From Herbaspirillum frisingense GSF30 (GTDB taxonomy: Bacteria; Pseudomonadota; Gammaproteobacteria; Burkholderiales; Burkholderiaceae_D), in contig NZ_AEEC02000003.1 in assembly GCF_000300975.2 (NCBI RefSeq), positions 179,597 through 243,596 of the forward strand: 64,000 nt of DNA. The letters run 5' to 3'. The notes under the pieces are model-generated. The model had not been told where the DNA came from, ran no database searches, and saw only the letters and a program-made list of their open reading frames with translations. This document shows, in pieces, positions 25,273-35,747 of the stretch. Positions within the stretch are counted from its first letter, which is position 1. Each line of letters opens with the position of its first letter. The translations under genes were made by a program, and so were the position numbers.

Positions 25273-26616
25273 ATGACCATGACTTCTCCGCAACAACGTC
25301 CCGCCGTCGCCGAACTGTGCGCGGTCAGCAAATCCTATAACACCGCCGGCGGCCACGAACTGAAGGTGCTGGACAACATCGACCTGGCCGTGCACGAGGG
25401 GGAACTGCTGGCCCTGCTGGGCCAGTCCGGCTCGGGCAAGTCGACCATCCTGCGCTGCCTGACCGGGCTGGTGGAACCCAGCTCGGGCCACACCATGGCG
25501 GCCGGCAAGCAGCTCTATGGCGTCAATCGCGATGCCTCGGTGGTGTTCCAGACCTTTGCGCTCTATCCCTGGCTGACGGTGGAACAGAACGTGGCGGTAG
25601 GCCTGATGTCGCACAACCCGACCCGCGAGGAGCGCGACGCGGCGGTGGACCGCGCCATCGAACTGATCGGCCTGGGCAATTACCACAGCGCCTATCCCCG
25701 CGAACTTTCCGGCGGCATGCGCCAGCGTGTGGGCATCGCCCGCGCCCTGGTGTCCAAGCCCAAGCTGCTGTGCCTGGATGAAGCCTTCAGCGCCCTGGAC
25801 GTGCTGACCGCGGAAAACCTGCGGCAGGAACTGATCAGCCTGTGGCGCGCACCGGACAGCGGCCTGACCTCGATCTTCATGGTCACCCACAACATCGAGG
25901 AAGCGGTGGAGATGGCCACCCGCATCGTGGTGGTGTTCCCGCGCCCGGGCCGCCTGGGCCTGGTGCTGGAAAACCCGCTGCCCTACCCGCGCGACAGCAA
26001 GAGCCCGGAATTCCAGCGCCTGGTCAACATCATCCACGAAGCGATCACCACGCTGACCCTGCCCGACCTGCCGCCGGAAGTGCACATGCCGGGCGAGCCG
26101 ATCTCGCGTGGCCGCAAGCGCATGGAGTCGATCCCGCTGATCCCGGTGGGCCAGATCCTGGGTCTGATGAGCCTGCTGCACGACGAGCCGGAGCTGAACA
26201 ACATCTACGACATCTCCGACGAGATCGGCAAGGAATTCGGCGAGACCATCGCCACCGTCAAGGCCGCCGAAATCCTGGAACTGGTCGATACCCCCAAGCA
26301 GGAAGTCTTCCTCACTGACCTCGGGCGCCGCTTCGTGGCGGCCGACCGGCTGGGGCAGCGCGCCATCTTCGCCGAACAGGTCTACAAGCTGCGCATCTTC
26401 CACATCATCCTGGCGGTGCTGGGCGAGGCCGAGGAAATCGAGGCCGAGCGCGTGTTGAAGGACATCGGCAGCGCCCTGCCCTACGACAATCCGGAAAAGA
26501 CCTTCGAGACCATGATCGCCTGGGGCCGCTATGCCGGTCTGATGGATTACAACGCCAAGACCGGCATGGTGTTCGTGCCCAAGGACGAGGACGATGAAGG
26601 CGGCCCTTCGGCCTGA
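25273..26616 (+). CDS. NitT/TauT-type ABC transporter ATP-binding protein with C-terminal AAA-associated domain
   Basis: A 447-residue ATPase. Walker A GQSGSGKST at about 50-58, signature LSGGMRQRV near 145, Walker B LLCLDEAFSALD. Residues after about 270 form an extra domain (PLIPVGQILGLMSLLHDEPE and beyond), matching the AAA-associated C-terminal domain seen on a branch of these ATPases; usual members are about 260 residues. ATG 25273 is preferred over TTG 25255. Functions with the fused permease upstream. Confidence 0.9.
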   Translation: MTMTSPQQRPAVAELCAVSKSYNTAGGHELKVLDNIDLAVHEGELLALLGQSGSGKSTILRCLTGLVEPSSGHTMAAGKQLYGVNRDASVVFQTFALYPWLTVEQNVAVGLMSHNPTREERDAAVDRAIELIGLGNYHSAYPRELSGGMRQRVGIARALVSKPKLLCLDEAFSALDVLTAENLRQELISLWRAPDSGLTSIFMVTHNIEEAVEMATRIVVVFPRPGRLGLVLENPLPYPRDSKSPEFQRLVNIIHEAITTLTLPDLPPEVHMPGEPISRGRKRMESIPLIPVGQILGLMSLLHDEPELNNIYDISDEIGKEFGETIATVKAAEILELVDTPKQEVFLTDLGRRFVAADRLGQRAIFAEQVYKLRIFHIILAVLGEAEEIEAERVLKDIGSALPYDNPEKTFETMIAWGRYAGLMDYNAKTGMVFVPKDEDDEGGPSA

Positions 26617-26659
26617 GTGTAAAACTAAAACCGGGCCCGACGCTGACATCGGGCTCATG

Positions 26660-26686
26660 AAAAACGGCTGATCCCCGATCAGCCGT
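26660..26686 (-). terminator. Terminator of the minus-strand chemoreceptor gene
   Basis: ACGGCTGATC (26664-26673) pairs perfectly with GATCAGCCGT (26677-26686); on the minus strand it is followed by TTTTT. Confidence 0.85.
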
Positions 26687-26732
26687 CAAATCACTACCAG
26701 ATCGGCATTCCTGCCTGCACCGCCTTCTGCGC

Positions 26733-28367
26733 TCAGCGCAATGCCGGCATCGGCGCGGACCTGCCCATGGCGGCCTGGTCCTGCATCGTCGTCAGCGATT
26801 TGTCCTGGCGGATCTTGAAGATCGAGACCACCTTCAGCAAGCCGCTGGCCTGCTGCGCCAGCGACTGCGCGGCCGCGCTGGCCTCCTCCACCAGCGCCGC
26901 ATTCTGCTGCGTGACCTGATCCATCTGCACCACGGCGGTATTGATCTGCTCGATACCGCTGCCCTGCTCCTGGGTGGCGGTGGCGATGCTGTTCATGATT
27001 TCACCGAAGCGCTGTACCGAATCCACGATCGCGCCCATCTGCTGTCCGGCGCTGGCCACCAGCTGTGAACCGGCGCCCACGTGGGCCATCGATTCGCCGA
27101 TCAGGTCCTTGATCTCCTTGGCCGCGACCGCGCTGCGCTGGGCCAGCGAACGCACTTCCGAGGCCACTACCGCAAAGCCACGCCCCTGCTCGCCGGCACG
27201 GGCCGCTTCCACGGCCGCGTTCAGGGCCAGGATGTTGGTCTGGAAGGCGATCCCTTCGATGACGCTGATGATGTCGGCCATCTTGCCCGAGCTGGCCGAT
27301 ATCCGGTCCATGGTCTTTACCACGCGATCGAAAGCCTCGCTACCGGCGCTGGCGGTCTTCGATGCACCGCTGGCCAGGCGCAGCGCCTCACCCGCGTGCT
27401 CGGTATTCTGGCGCACGGTGGTGGTCAGCTCTTCCATGCTGGCGGCGGTCTCTTCCAGCGAGGCGGCCTGTTCTTCGGTGCGTTGAGACAGATCGAAGTT
27501 GCCCTGCGCGATCTGTCCGCTGGCCACCGAGATGGTTTCGGCGGCCGACTTGATGCCGTGGGCGATCACGTTCAACTGGTGACGCATCTGTTCGATGGAG
27601 GCCATCAGGCTGGAACCGTCGCCTTCGCGCAGTCGCACCGTGGCGGTCAGGTCGCCACTGGCGATGTCGCGCGCGATGGCCTGGGCTTCGGAAGGTTCGG
27701 CGCCCAGCTGGCGCAGGATGCTGCGGGCGATCATGGTCGACGCCACCACACCTACCAGCAGGGCCAGCGCCACGGCGGTGAGCATGATGCCGCGCAGCCA
27801 TTCATAGGTGGCACGTGCGCTGGTGGCAGCCTCGTCATTGAGCTGTTCCTCTAACTCGGACAGATCGGTGAGCGACTTGATCCAGGCCTGCTGCCTGGGT
27901 CGCACTTCGCCGATAAGCACCTTGATGGCTTCGGCCGGCTTGTTATCCAGGCCCAGCTGCAAGGCCTTGGCCATGAGCGGCACGGCTGCGGCTTCATCGG
28001 CCTTGATCTGCGCCAGCAAATTGCGCTCCCGATCGGTGGTGGCGGCTTCGGTGGCAAACATCTTTTCCAGCGTCGTACGTGCATCGCCATAGAGTTTTTC
28101 CTGGCGTGCCAGCGTCTGCGCTTCGACCCGCATGCCTTCCTGGTCGTCCAGCAAGGCGATGTTGCGGATGGCGAGGGCACGCTGGCTCAGCGCATTGCGC
28201 ATGGCACTGACCAGCCGGGTTTCGGCGTTGTTGACGGCAGTGATGTCGGTGAGGGCATCGTTCATGCGCGACATGCCCATCATGCCCAGCAAGGAAATGC
28301 CCAGAAGAAACACGAGAATCAGGCCGAAGCCCAATGCCAGCCTGGTCACGACTTTGAATTTGCCCAT
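26733..28367 (-). CDS. Methyl-accepting chemotaxis protein (Tar/Tsr-like topology)
   Basis: A 544-residue receptor: N-terminal membrane segment ([19 protein letters not shown]), a periplasmic four-helix ligand domain (about 35-190), second membrane segment near 190-215, HAMP, then the coiled cytoplasmic signalling part with the highly conserved hairpin ([20 protein letters not shown]). ATG 28367 with AAGGGG ahead; the longer frame to 28535 has no transmembrane start. Ligand unknown. Monocistronic with its own terminator at 26660. Confidence 0.92.
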   Translation of the reverse strand: MGKFKVVTRLALGFGLILVFLLGISLLGMMGMSRMNDALTDITAVNNAETRLVSAMRNALSQRALAIRNIALLDDQEGMRVEAQTLARQEKLYGDARTTLEKMFATEAATTDRERNLLAQIKADEAAAVPLMAKALQLGLDNKPAEAIKVLIGEVRPRQQAWIKSLTDLSELEEQLNDEAATSARATYEWLRGIMLTAVALALLVGVVASTMIARSILRQLGAEPSEAQAIARDIASGDLTATVRLREGDGSSLMASIEQMRHQLNVIAHGIKSAAETISVASGQIAQGNFDLSQRTEEQAASLEETAASMEELTTTVRQNTEHAGEALRLASGASKTASAGSEAFDRVVKTMDRISASSGKMADIISVIEGIAFQTNILALNAAVEAARAGEQGRGFAVVASEVRSLAQRSAVAAKEIKDLIGESMAHVGAGSQLVASAGQQMGAIVDSVQRFGEIMNSIATATQEQGSGIEQINTAVVQMDQVTQQNAALVEEASAAAQSLAQQASGLLKVVSIFKIRQDKSLTTMQDQAAMGRSAPMPALR

Positions 28368-28691
28368 GGTATTGCCCCTTTTTGCAGTATCCCCCGGCCG
28401 GTCTCGGATGGGCCGGAGAGAGTTTGACGGAGCTTGTCGCAGGGAGGCTGCGACGCCAGGTCGCATGAACCTGGCGGCAAAGGATGAGCTGTTGTAATTG
28501 TGATGGACATCCGCAGGCAACCGGCACAGCGGCAAGCAGGAGCAGTCTAAGCCCCCATCCTGCGAGACAAAGCGAGAATCAGCGAGGATTTATCCAGTCA
28601 CTAAAAAGTTAGGTTTTTACGTACCTTTCAGTTTTGTCCCTATGACCACCCTAGTGCTGAGCTTTTCTGCGCCATGGCTTGCACTGGCGCA
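28368..28691. other. Intergenic region upstream of the chemoreceptor
   Basis: About 320 bases between the stop of the exporter gene (28692) and the chemoreceptor start; both genes on the minus strand. An AT-rich stretch (28585-28625) probably has the chemoreceptor promoter, but no clear -35/-10 or sigma28 box is visible. Confidence 0.4.
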
Positions 28692-30152
28692 TCATGCGGG
28701 CGATTGCGCCTTGCGGCGCAGGCGGCTGGCACTGACTGCAGTGGCCAACGCAGTGGCCAGCGCGGCCACCCACAGGGCGACACGGATCGCCTCGCCATCC
28801 TGCACCGGGCTCATCTGTAGTTCACCATGGGCCACGGCACCGGCGGTATGGACTGCCAGGATCACGCCCAGCAGCGCGGCGCCCAGGCACTGGCCGAAGG
28901 TGCGCATGATGGCCAGCACGCCGGAGGCATTGCCACTGCGTTCGCGCGAGACATTGCCGAGCATCTCGCGGTTGTTGGGGCTCTGGAAAAAGCCGAAGCC
29001 CATACCGCACACCAAAGCGCGCCAGCCGATGTCCCAGGCCTGCGCGTGATCGGGCAGCAGGGCCAGCAACACCAGGCCGAGGGTGAACACGGCCAGTCCC
29101 AGGCTGGACAGCAGGGCCGGTGAATGACGGTCGGCCAGGCGTCCGGCATGCGGCGCCACCAGCACGATGCCCAGCGGCCAGGGCGTGAACAGGGCCGCCG
29201 ATTCGAAGGCGCTGTAGGCGTAGGCATTCTGGAACAGGAACGGCAGGGCCACGAAGGCGATCCCCTGGCCCACGAAGGACGCCAGCGAGGTCAGCGCAGC
29301 CAGGGAAAAGCGCGCATTGGAAAAGATGTCCAGCGGCAACAGCGGTTCGCGCACCCGACGCTGGCCGCGCACGAAGGCCAGTGCAGAGATCAGCGCCACC
29401 AGCGCGTAGGCCGCGGCGGTGAGCGCCGCGTGGGCGCCCTGGCCGGGGTCGGCGAAGTGTGCGCAGGTGTCGGCGGCCATGATGACCGCGCCCATGGCCA
29501 GCGCCGACCACAGTGCGCCGGCCATGTCGAAGGGCGGGCGCAGGCGGCCACGCTGGCGGGTGTCCGGGATGGCGCTCCACGACAGCAGCACCGCTGCCAC
29601 GCCCAGCGGCAGGTTGATCAGGAAGATCCACTCCCAGCTCAGCGCGGCCAGCAAGGTGCCGCCCAGTACCGGGCCGATGGCGGTGCCGGCCGCCACCAGC
29701 ACTGCGTTGAGCCCGAGGATGCGGCCCAGCAGGCGATTCGGAAAGACCGTGCGATGGATCGCCGGCGCAATACTGAGCATGGCCGCGCCCCCCAGCCCTT
29801 GCAGCACGCGCATGGCAATGAGCCATTCCACCGTGGGCGACAGGGCACAGCCCAGCGAGGCCAGCGTGAACACCGCCAGCCCGGCCGTGAACTGGTTGCG
29901 AAATCCCAGTCGCGACGACATGGCGGCAAAGGCCGCCAGCGTCATGGCGGTGGCCAGCAGGTAGGCATTGGCCACCCAGACGGACGCGGCGGCCGAGGTC
30001 TGCAGCGCCAGACCGATCTGGGGCAGGGCGACATTGATGATGGTGCCGTCGAATACTGCCATGGTGGTGGCGGTCATCACCGCCAGCATGGCGCGACGGC
30101 GGCGCACGCCCGGCAGGCCTTCGTCGCCGGGCAGGTCGGAAAACAGTTCCAT
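28692..30152 (-). CDS. MFS drug exporter, DHA2 (14-helix) type
   Basis: A 486-residue membrane protein with about 14 hydrophobic segments. First helix shows TTMAVFDGTIINVALPQIG (DHA2 motif D1 region, D-x-T-x-x-N-V-A-L-P), then motif A-like MSSRLGFRNQ and motif C-like GTAIGPVLGGTL. Exports antibiotics, dyes or biocides by proton antiport; substrate unknown. Divergent LysR gene at 30283 is the likely regulator. The intergenic space is only 130 bases. Confidence 0.9.
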   Translation of the reverse strand: MELFSDLPGDEGLPGVRRRRAMLAVMTATTMAVFDGTIINVALPQIGLALQTSAAASVWVANAYLLATAMTLAAFAAMSSRLGFRNQFTAGLAVFTLASLGCALSPTVEWLIAMRVLQGLGGAAMLSIAPAIHRTVFPNRLLGRILGLNAVLVAAGTAIGPVLGGTLLAALSWEWIFLINLPLGVAAVLLSWSAIPDTRQRGRLRPPFDMAGALWSALAMGAVIMAADTCAHFADPGQGAHAALTAAAYALVALISALAFVRGQRRVREPLLPLDIFSNARFSLAALTSLASFVGQGIAFVALPFLFQNAYAYSAFESAALFTPWPLGIVLVAPHAGRLADRHSPALLSSLGLAVFTLGLVLLALLPDHAQAWDIGWRALVCGMGFGFFQSPNNREMLGNVSRERSGNASGVLAIMRTFGQCLGAALLGVILAVHTAGAVAHGELQMSPVQDGEAIRVALWVAALATALATAVSASRLRRKAQSPA

Positions 30153-30282
30153 GGGAAGATTTCCTGGAAGATAGGATCAGGTCTTCACTATAGCCACCCG
30201 CGAGACAAGGCGGAAGACGCACGGCTTGCATTGGATCATTGCATGCGACGCCATGTCACTGCGGCCATGCTAGGATGCCGGC

Positions 30283-31224
30283 ATGACCGAAACCGACCTC
30301 AACCTGCTCATCGCGCTCGATGCCCTCATCGCCGAGGCCAGCGTGGCAGGGGCCGCGCGCCGCCTGGGCCTGAGCGCCTCGGCCATGAGCCGCACGCTGA
30401 CCCGGCTGCGCCAGGCCACGGGCGACCATCTGCTGGTGCGTGCGGGCCGCCAGATGGTGCTGACGCCCTGCGCCGAGGCGCTGCGCGAGCGGGTACGCAA
30501 CGTGGTGCATGAAGCCCGCTCGGTGTTGCGCCCCTCCGTCCCCGAGCTGGACCTGGCGCGGCTGGAGCGGGATTTCACCGTGCGCGCCAACGAGGGCTTC
30601 ATCGAAGCCTGCGGTGCCGCCCTGATCGGCGCCGTGGCCGCCGAAGCGCCGCTGGTGCGCCTGCGCTTCGCCCCCAAGGTGGAGCGCAGCCCGCTGCCGC
30701 TGCGCGAAGGCAGTGCCGATCTGGAGATCGGCGTGGCCAGCGAGATGGGGCCGGAAGTGCGTCTGCAGACCCTGTTCCGCGACCGTTTCGTGGGTGCAGT
30801 GCGCATCGGTCATCCGCTGGCGGCATTGCGCCGCGTGAGCGCGGAGCGCTATTGCAGCTTCGAACACGTGAGCGCATCGCCACGGGGCGACCGCAGCAGC
30901 CCGCTGGATGCGGCGCTGGCCGAACGTGGACTGACGCGCAAGGTGGTGGCCATCGTCCCCAGTTTTCCCGCTGCGCTGGCGGTGGTGCGCTCGTCGGATC
31001 TGGTCTCCATGGTGCCGTACTCCTTCCTGACCACGGCCGGTGCGCCGCGCAAGGATGGCAGCGCCTCCGGCATCCATCTGTTCGAGCTGCCGGTGGCGAC
31101 CGATCCCATCGTGGTATCGCTGATGTGGCATCCGCGCGTGGAACTGGACCCGGCCCATCGCTGGCTGCGCGAGAAGGTACGCGGCGTCTGCGCCGAGCTG
31201 GCGCGCACCGGGCCGCGACGTTGA
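30283..31224 (+). CDS. LysR family transcriptional regulator
   Basis: A 313-residue regulator with N-terminal helix-turn-helix (EASVAGAARRLGLSASAMSR, LTRLRQATGDHLLVR) and a periplasmic-binding-protein-like effector domain. Divergent from the DHA2 exporter, hence its probable regulator, and close upstream of a VOC protein (35 bases), with which it may be transcribed. Effector unknown. Confidence 0.9.
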   Translation: MTETDLNLLIALDALIAEASVAGAARRLGLSASAMSRTLTRLRQATGDHLLVRAGRQMVLTPCAEALRERVRNVVHEARSVLRPSVPELDLARLERDFTVRANEGFIEACGAALIGAVAAEAPLVRLRFAPKVERSPLPLREGSADLEIGVASEMGPEVRLQTLFRDRFVGAVRIGHPLAALRRVSAERYCSFEHVSASPRGDRSSPLDAALAERGLTRKVVAIVPSFPAALAVVRSSDLVSMVPYSFLTTAGAPRKDGSASGIHLFELPVATDPIVVSLMWHPRVELDPAHRWLREKVRGVCAELARTGPRR

Positions 31225-31259
31225 TGTCCACGCTTACCTCTTCCCTCTGAAAGACCGCC

Positions 31260-31664
31260 ATGCAACTACAAGGCACTCATCACGTCGCCATCATCTGTTC
31301 CGACTACGCGCGCTCGAAGGCCTTCTACGTCGGGCTGCTGGGCCTGCGCGTCATCGCCGAGCATTATCGCGAGGCACGGGACTCCTGGAAGCTGGACCTG
31401 GGCCTGCCCGATGGCACGCAGATCGAACTGTTTTCCTTTCCCGTGCCGCCGGCCCGGCCGTCGCGTCCGGAGGCCTGTGGTCTGCGCCACCTGTCCTTCG
31501 CGGTGGCCGATGTACAGCACTGCAAGCAGCAACTGGAGCAACAGGGGGTGGCGGTGGAGGACATCCGCGTGGATGAATACACCGGCCGGCGCTTTACCTT
31601 CTTCGCCGACCCCGACGGCCTGCCGCTGGAGCTCTACGAAGTGATCGACCCGGCGCGATCCTGA
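31260..31664 (+). CDS. VOC superfamily (glyoxalase-like) protein
   Basis: A 134-residue protein with the vicinal-oxygen-chelate fold: HHVAIICSDYARSKAFYVGL at the start and LRHLSFAVADVQ, then LPLELYEV. Putative metal residues H8, the central H and the final E are present, so it may be a metal-dependent lyase or dioxygenase such as glyoxalase. Length and pattern are like the E. coli YaeR/gloA2 type. Probably co-transcribed with the LysR gene upstream. Confidence 0.87.
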   Translation: MQLQGTHHVAIICSDYARSKAFYVGLLGLRVIAEHYREARDSWKLDLGLPDGTQIELFSFPVPPARPSRPEACGLRHLSFAVADVQHCKQQLEQQGVAVEDIRVDEYTGRRFTFFADPDGLPLELYEVIDPARS

Positions 31665-31718
31665 CAACCATCCCAACAACGCCGCCGGCCCCGCCAAAGA
31701 CATTGCTCCCGCCCTCCC

Positions 31719-33608
31719 ATGCCAAACCTCAAGACTTCCGCCTTCTCGCGCCTGAGTTCCACCACCCTGCTCGGCGCGGCCGTGATACTGGGCATGCTCT
31801 ACTTCGGTCGCGACATCCTGGCACCGCTGGCAGTGGCCGGCATTGCCAGCCTGATCATCCTGCCGCTGGTGCGCCAGCTGGACGCCCTGGGCATCAACCG
31901 CGCCGCCGCCGCCATCATCTCGGTGCTGCTGGTGGGTGCCTGCCTGGTGGCCCTGGCAGTGGTGCTGGCATTCCAGCTGGTCAGTGTCACCAGTGACCTG
32001 CCGCAATACCGCGAAGCCATCCAGGAAAAGGTGGAGAGCGTGCGCGCCATCACCGAGCGCCCCTTCGCCCGGCTGGAGGCCGAGTTGAGCGCAGTCATTC
32101 CGCAGCCGGTGCCGGAGCTCAGTCGCAGCGGCAAGAAGAACAGCCATGCAGCAGCAGCAGCGGCCGCAGCCAATGCCACGCCCACGCCGGAGGCCGATAC
32201 CCGCATGTCGGTCAGAGGTGCCCTGCGACGGCTATTCGCGCTGGCCTGGGGGCCGATCGGCCAGGCCGGCATCGTGCTGGTGCTGCTGGTCTTCATCCTG
32301 CTGGAACAGGAATCGCTGCGCGAACGCCTGATCCGCCTGGCCGGCCTGACGGAAATGAGCCGGACCATGCAGGCCCTGGGCGACGCGGCCGAGGGGGTGT
32401 CACGCTTCTTCTTTTCGCAGTTCCTGGTCAATCTGGCGTTCGGCCTGATCATGGGCGCGGTGCTGGCCGCCGGTGGCGTGCCGCACGCGGTGCTGTGGGG
32501 TACGCTGGCTGGCGTATTGCGCTTTGTGCCCTATCTGGGTGCTCTGGCGTCGGGCCTGATGATCTCCATCTTCATCGCCGCCATCGATCCCGGCTGGTGG
32601 CTGGCATTGTCCTTCCTGGCCTTCTATGTCTGCCTGGAAGTGATCGTGGCCAACTTCGTCGAGCCGCGCATCTATGGTCATAGCTCCGGCCTGTCGCCGC
32701 TGGCAGTGATTGTCTCGGCACTGTTCTGGGGTTCGCTGTGGGGACCGATCGGCCTGTTGCTGTCGACTCCGCTGACGCTCTGCCTGGTGGTGGCCGGCCG
32801 TCACGTGGCGGCGCTGGAGCCGATCACCATCCTGCTGGGCGAGGCCCCCGACATGAGCCACGCCGAACGCTTCTACCAACGCGCGCTGGCCGGCGAATCC
32901 GACGCCATCATCCGCGACGCCCGCAGCCATCTGCAGAAGCAGAGCTTTGCCAAGTACTGCGACCAGATCCTGCTGCCTGGGCTGGCGCTGGCGGCGCTGG
33001 ACCTGCGCCACGGGCGCATCGAGACGGCCCAGCAGGAGCGGCTGCGCGGCTCCGTTTCGCAATTGACCGAGGTGCTTACGCAAACCCCCGGCGCGCCGCG
33101 CAGCTTGCGGCGCCGGCGCGAAGTCCCCTTGCTCAACAGCGGCGTGGGAGCGCATCTGCGCGAACTGCGCCTGGCGCGACTGGGGCGCTGGCAGGGCTCG
33201 CTGGACGTGCCACTGGGATCGGTGGTGTTGTGCGGCGGTCTGCAGGGCGAACGCGACGACCTGCTCTCCGAACTGCTGGTGCATGCCCTGCGCGTGTCCG
33301 GCATCGATGCCCGCAGCATCACGCTGGATCAGCCGGAAGACGAACGCCCGGACAGCAGCAAGGCCGAACTGGTATCCATCGTCTTCCTGGTCTATCCGAC
33401 CCGCGAACGGCTGGACGCCTGGATGGCGGTGGTGGGGACGCTGCGCAGCAACCTGCCGCAAGCCTTGCTGGTGACGATCCGCCCGTCCTTCTTCAATGAG
33501 GAAGTGGACGCGGCAACCGTGAAGGAACAGGTGGACATGGTGCTGTCTTCCTTCGAGGAAGGGCTGGCGCTGGCGTCCACCCATATGCGCCCGGCCATCA
33601 AGGTCTGA
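31719..33608 (+). CDS. AI-2E family (PerM/TqsA) membrane protein with long C-terminal domain
   Basis: A 629-residue protein. The first ~350 residues carry the AI-2E layout: two helices, a soluble loop, then clustered helices (FGLIMGAVLAAGG, WGTLAGVLRFVPYLGALASG, FVEPRIYGHSSGLSPLAV). The remaining ~270 residues are soluble, without a recognised fold, and end LASTHMRPAIKV. Such extended members occur in proteobacteria but are less common than the plain form. Family members export signals (AI-2) or antiport Na+/H+; this one's substrate is unknown. Confidence 0.85.
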   Translation: MPNLKTSAFSRLSSTTLLGAAVILGMLYFGRDILAPLAVAGIASLIILPLVRQLDALGINRAAAAIISVLLVGACLVALAVVLAFQLVSVTSDLPQYREAIQEKVESVRAITERPFARLEAELSAVIPQPVPELSRSGKKNSHAAAAAAAANATPTPEADTRMSVRGALRRLFALAWGPIGQAGIVLVLLVFILLEQESLRERLIRLAGLTEMSRTMQALGDAAEGVSRFFFSQFLVNLAFGLIMGAVLAAGGVPHAVLWGTLAGVLRFVPYLGALASGLMISIFIAAIDPGWWLALSFLAFYVCLEVIVANFVEPRIYGHSSGLSPLAVIVSALFWGSLWGPIGLLLSTPLTLCLVVAGRHVAALEPITILLGEAPDMSHAERFYQRALAGESDAIIRDARSHLQKQSFAKYCDQILLPGLALAALDLRHGRIETAQQERLRGSVSQLTEVLTQTPGAPRSLRRRREVPLLNSGVGAHLRELRLARLGRWQGSLDVPLGSVVLCGGLQGERDDLLSELLVHALRVSGIDARSITLDQPEDERPDSSKAELVSIVFLVYPTRERLDAWMAVVGTLRSNLPQALLVTIRPSFFNEEVDAATVKEQVDMVLSSFEEGLALASTHMRPAIKV

Positions 33609-33652
33609 GCGGCGCGAAAGATCTCCGGGGCCGGAGCAGAAAATCCTGGCGT

Positions 33653-33686
33653 AAAAAAATGCCGCCCGCTTGAAAGCGGGCGGCAT
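33653..33686 (-). terminator. Terminator of ilvD (minus strand)
   Basis: ATGCCGCCCGCT (33659-33670) and AGCGGGCGGCAT (33675-33686) form a perfect 12-bp stem with a TGAA loop; on the minus strand T6 follows. It may also stop the plus-strand transcript from 31719 weakly. Confidence 0.85.
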
Positions 33687-33738
33687 TGTCATCTAGTGTT
33701 GCCGCCAATCAGCGGCATCAGCAGGACGTGGACACTTC

Positions 33739-35601
33739 TCAGCGCTTCAGTTGCGACAGGTCGCGCACCGCACCGCGATCGGCCGAGGTGGTCAGCGCGG
33801 CATAGGCCTGCAGCGCCTGCGACACCACGCGGGTGCGCTCGGCCGGCTTCCAGGCTGCATCGCCACGGGCCTCCATGGCGGCGCGGCGCTTGGCCAGGTC
33901 CTCTGCCGTCACACGCAGGTTGATGCTGCGGTTGGGGATGTCGATATCGATCAGGTCACCCTCTTCCACCAGGCCGATGGCGCCACCTTCGGCCGCTTCC
34001 GGCGAGGCGTGGCCGATCACCAGGCCCGAGGAGCCGCCGGAGAAGCGGCCATCGGTGAACAGGGCGCAAGCCTTGCCCAGGCCCTTGGACTTGATGTACG
34101 AGGTCGGGTACAGCATTTCCTGCATGCCGGGGCCGCCCTTGGGACCTTCGTAGCGCACGATGACCACGTCGCCGGCCTTGACCTTGTCACCCAGGATGCC
34201 TTCGACGGCGGCGTCCTGGCTTTCGAACACGCGGGCCGTGCCGGAGAACTTGAGGATGCTTTCATCCACGCCGGCGGTCTTGACGATGCAACCCTTCTCG
34301 GCGATGTTGCCGTACAGGACGGCCAGGCCGCCGTCCTGCGAATAGGCGTGCTCGCGGTCACGGATGCAGCCGTTGGCGCGGTCCAGGTCGTTGTCCTCGA
34401 AACGCTCTGCCTGCGAGAACGCCACCTGGGTGGGAACGCCACCGGGTGCAGCGCGGAACAGCTTGTGCACGGCCGGATCGCTGGAGACGCGAATGTCGTA
34501 TTTCTCGATGGCTTCGCCCAGGGTCTTGCTGTGCACGGTGGGGCGCGAGGTATCCAGCAGGCCGGCGCGGGCCAGTTCGCCCAGGATGGAGATGATGCCG
34601 CCGGCGCGGTGCACGTCTTCGATGTGGTACTTGTTGGTCATCGGCGCGACCTTGCACAGGCAAGGGACCTTGCGCGAGATGCGGTCGATGTCGGCCATGG
34701 TGAATTCGACCTTGGCTTCATGCGCGGCCGCCAGCAGGTGCAACACGGTATTGGTGGAGCCGCCCATGGAAACGTCCAGGGTCATGGCGTTTTCCCAGGT
34801 TTCCTTGGTGGCGATGTTGCGCGGCAGGATGGAATAGTCGTCCTGCTCGTAGTGACGCTTGGCCAGTTCGACGATCAGGCGGCCGGCGCGCAGGAACAGT
34901 TCCTTGCGGTCGGCGTGAGTGGCGACGATGGTGCCATTGCCCGGCAGTGACAGGCCCAGCACTTCGGTCAGGCAGTTCATCGAGTTGGCGGTGAACATGC
35001 CCGAGCAGGAACCGCAGGTCGGACAGGCCGAGCGTTCCACTTCGGCCACGTCGGCATCCGAGATGTTCTGGTCGCCGGCCTGGATCATGGCGTCCACCAG
35101 GTCCAGCTTGATGACCTTCTTGTCGGTGTTGACGGTCTTGATGACCTTGCCTGCTTCCATCGGGCCGCCGGAGACGAAGACCACGGGGATGTTCAGGCGC
35201 ATGGCGGCCATCAGCATGCCCGGGGTGATCTTGTCGCAGTTGGAGATGCACACCATGGCGTCAGCGCAGTGGGCATTGACCATGTATTCGACCGAGTCGG
35301 CGATCAGGTCGCGCGAGGGCAGCGAGTACAGCATGCCGTCGTGGCCCATGGCGATACCATCATCGACGGCGATGGTGTTGAATTCCTTGGCGACACCACC
35401 GGCCGCCTCGATCTCGCGGGCCACCAACTGGCCCAGGTCCTTCAGGTGCACGTGACCGGGCACAAACTGGGTGAAGGAGTTGACCACGGCGATGATGGGC
35501 TTGGTGAAGTCGCCATCCTTCATGCCGGTGGCGCGCCACAGCGCGCGCGCGCCGGCCATGTTGCGGCCCTGGGTGGTGGTATAGGAACGATAGGTCGGCA
35601 T
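33739..35601 (-). CDS. ilvD: Dihydroxy-acid dehydratase
   Basis: A 620-residue enzyme of branched-chain amino acid (Val, Leu, Ile) and pantothenate synthesis: dehydrates 2,3-dihydroxy-isovalerate/3-methylvalerate. The Fe-S ligands and substrate region are clear: [13 protein letters not shown] near residues 118-130 and [11 protein letters not shown] near 190-200. Length fits the family. GAGGAGA precedes ATG 35601; the extra frame up to 35703 is not needed. Followed by a strong terminator. Housekeeping; it marks the left border of the low-GC insert. Confidence 0.97.
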   Translation of the reverse strand: MPTYRSYTTTQGRNMAGARALWRATGMKDGDFTKPIIAVVNSFTQFVPGHVHLKDLGQLVAREIEAAGGVAKEFNTIAVDDGIAMGHDGMLYSLPSRDLIADSVEYMVNAHCADAMVCISNCDKITPGMLMAAMRLNIPVVFVSGGPMEAGKVIKTVNTDKKVIKLDLVDAMIQAGDQNISDADVAEVERSACPTCGSCSGMFTANSMNCLTEVLGLSLPGNGTIVATHADRKELFLRAGRLIVELAKRHYEQDDYSILPRNIATKETWENAMTLDVSMGGSTNTVLHLLAAAHEAKVEFTMADIDRISRKVPCLCKVAPMTNKYHIEDVHRAGGIISILGELARAGLLDTSRPTVHSKTLGEAIEKYDIRVSSDPAVHKLFRAAPGGVPTQVAFSQAERFEDNDLDRANGCIRDREHAYSQDGGLAVLYGNIAEKGCIVKTAGVDESILKFSGTARVFESQDAAVEGILGDKVKAGDVVIVRYEGPKGGPGMQEMLYPTSYIKSKGLGKACALFTDGRFSGGSSGLVIGHASPEAAEGGAIGLVEEGDLIDIDIPNRSINLRVTAEDLAKRRAAMEARGDAAWKPAERTRVVSQALQAYAALTTSADRGAVRDLSQLKR

Positions 35602-35703
35602 GATGGGTGTCTCCTCAGGGCTGCTTAGGGAAAATGGGAGGCCAAGAGTGCCTCGGGCGCTACCATTTGTCCAATATATAATTTCGGCATTATTAATATG
35701 CAC

Positions 35704-35747
35704 GGGATATCAATTCACAAAACGAGGCATTTTTGAATTGATGTCCC
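35704..35747. repeat. 14-bp inverted repeat at left side of the insert
   Basis: GGGATATCAATTCA (35704-35717) and TGAATTGATGTCCC (35734-35747) pair with one G-T wobble. It lies between the ilvD start and the end of the KAP gene. Could be a terminator-like hairpin, a mobile-element end, or a regulatory element. A short odd palindrome GTCTCAATTTGAGAC follows at 35776-35790. A 47-codon frame (35741-35884, plus) exists here but has no recognisable product or good ribosome site. Confidence 0.5.

Noticed and set aside
25114..26658. Antisense frame (514 codons, minus)
   Set aside because: Opposite to the ABC ATPase, whose Walker and signature motifs are plain; no recognisable product in the shadow.
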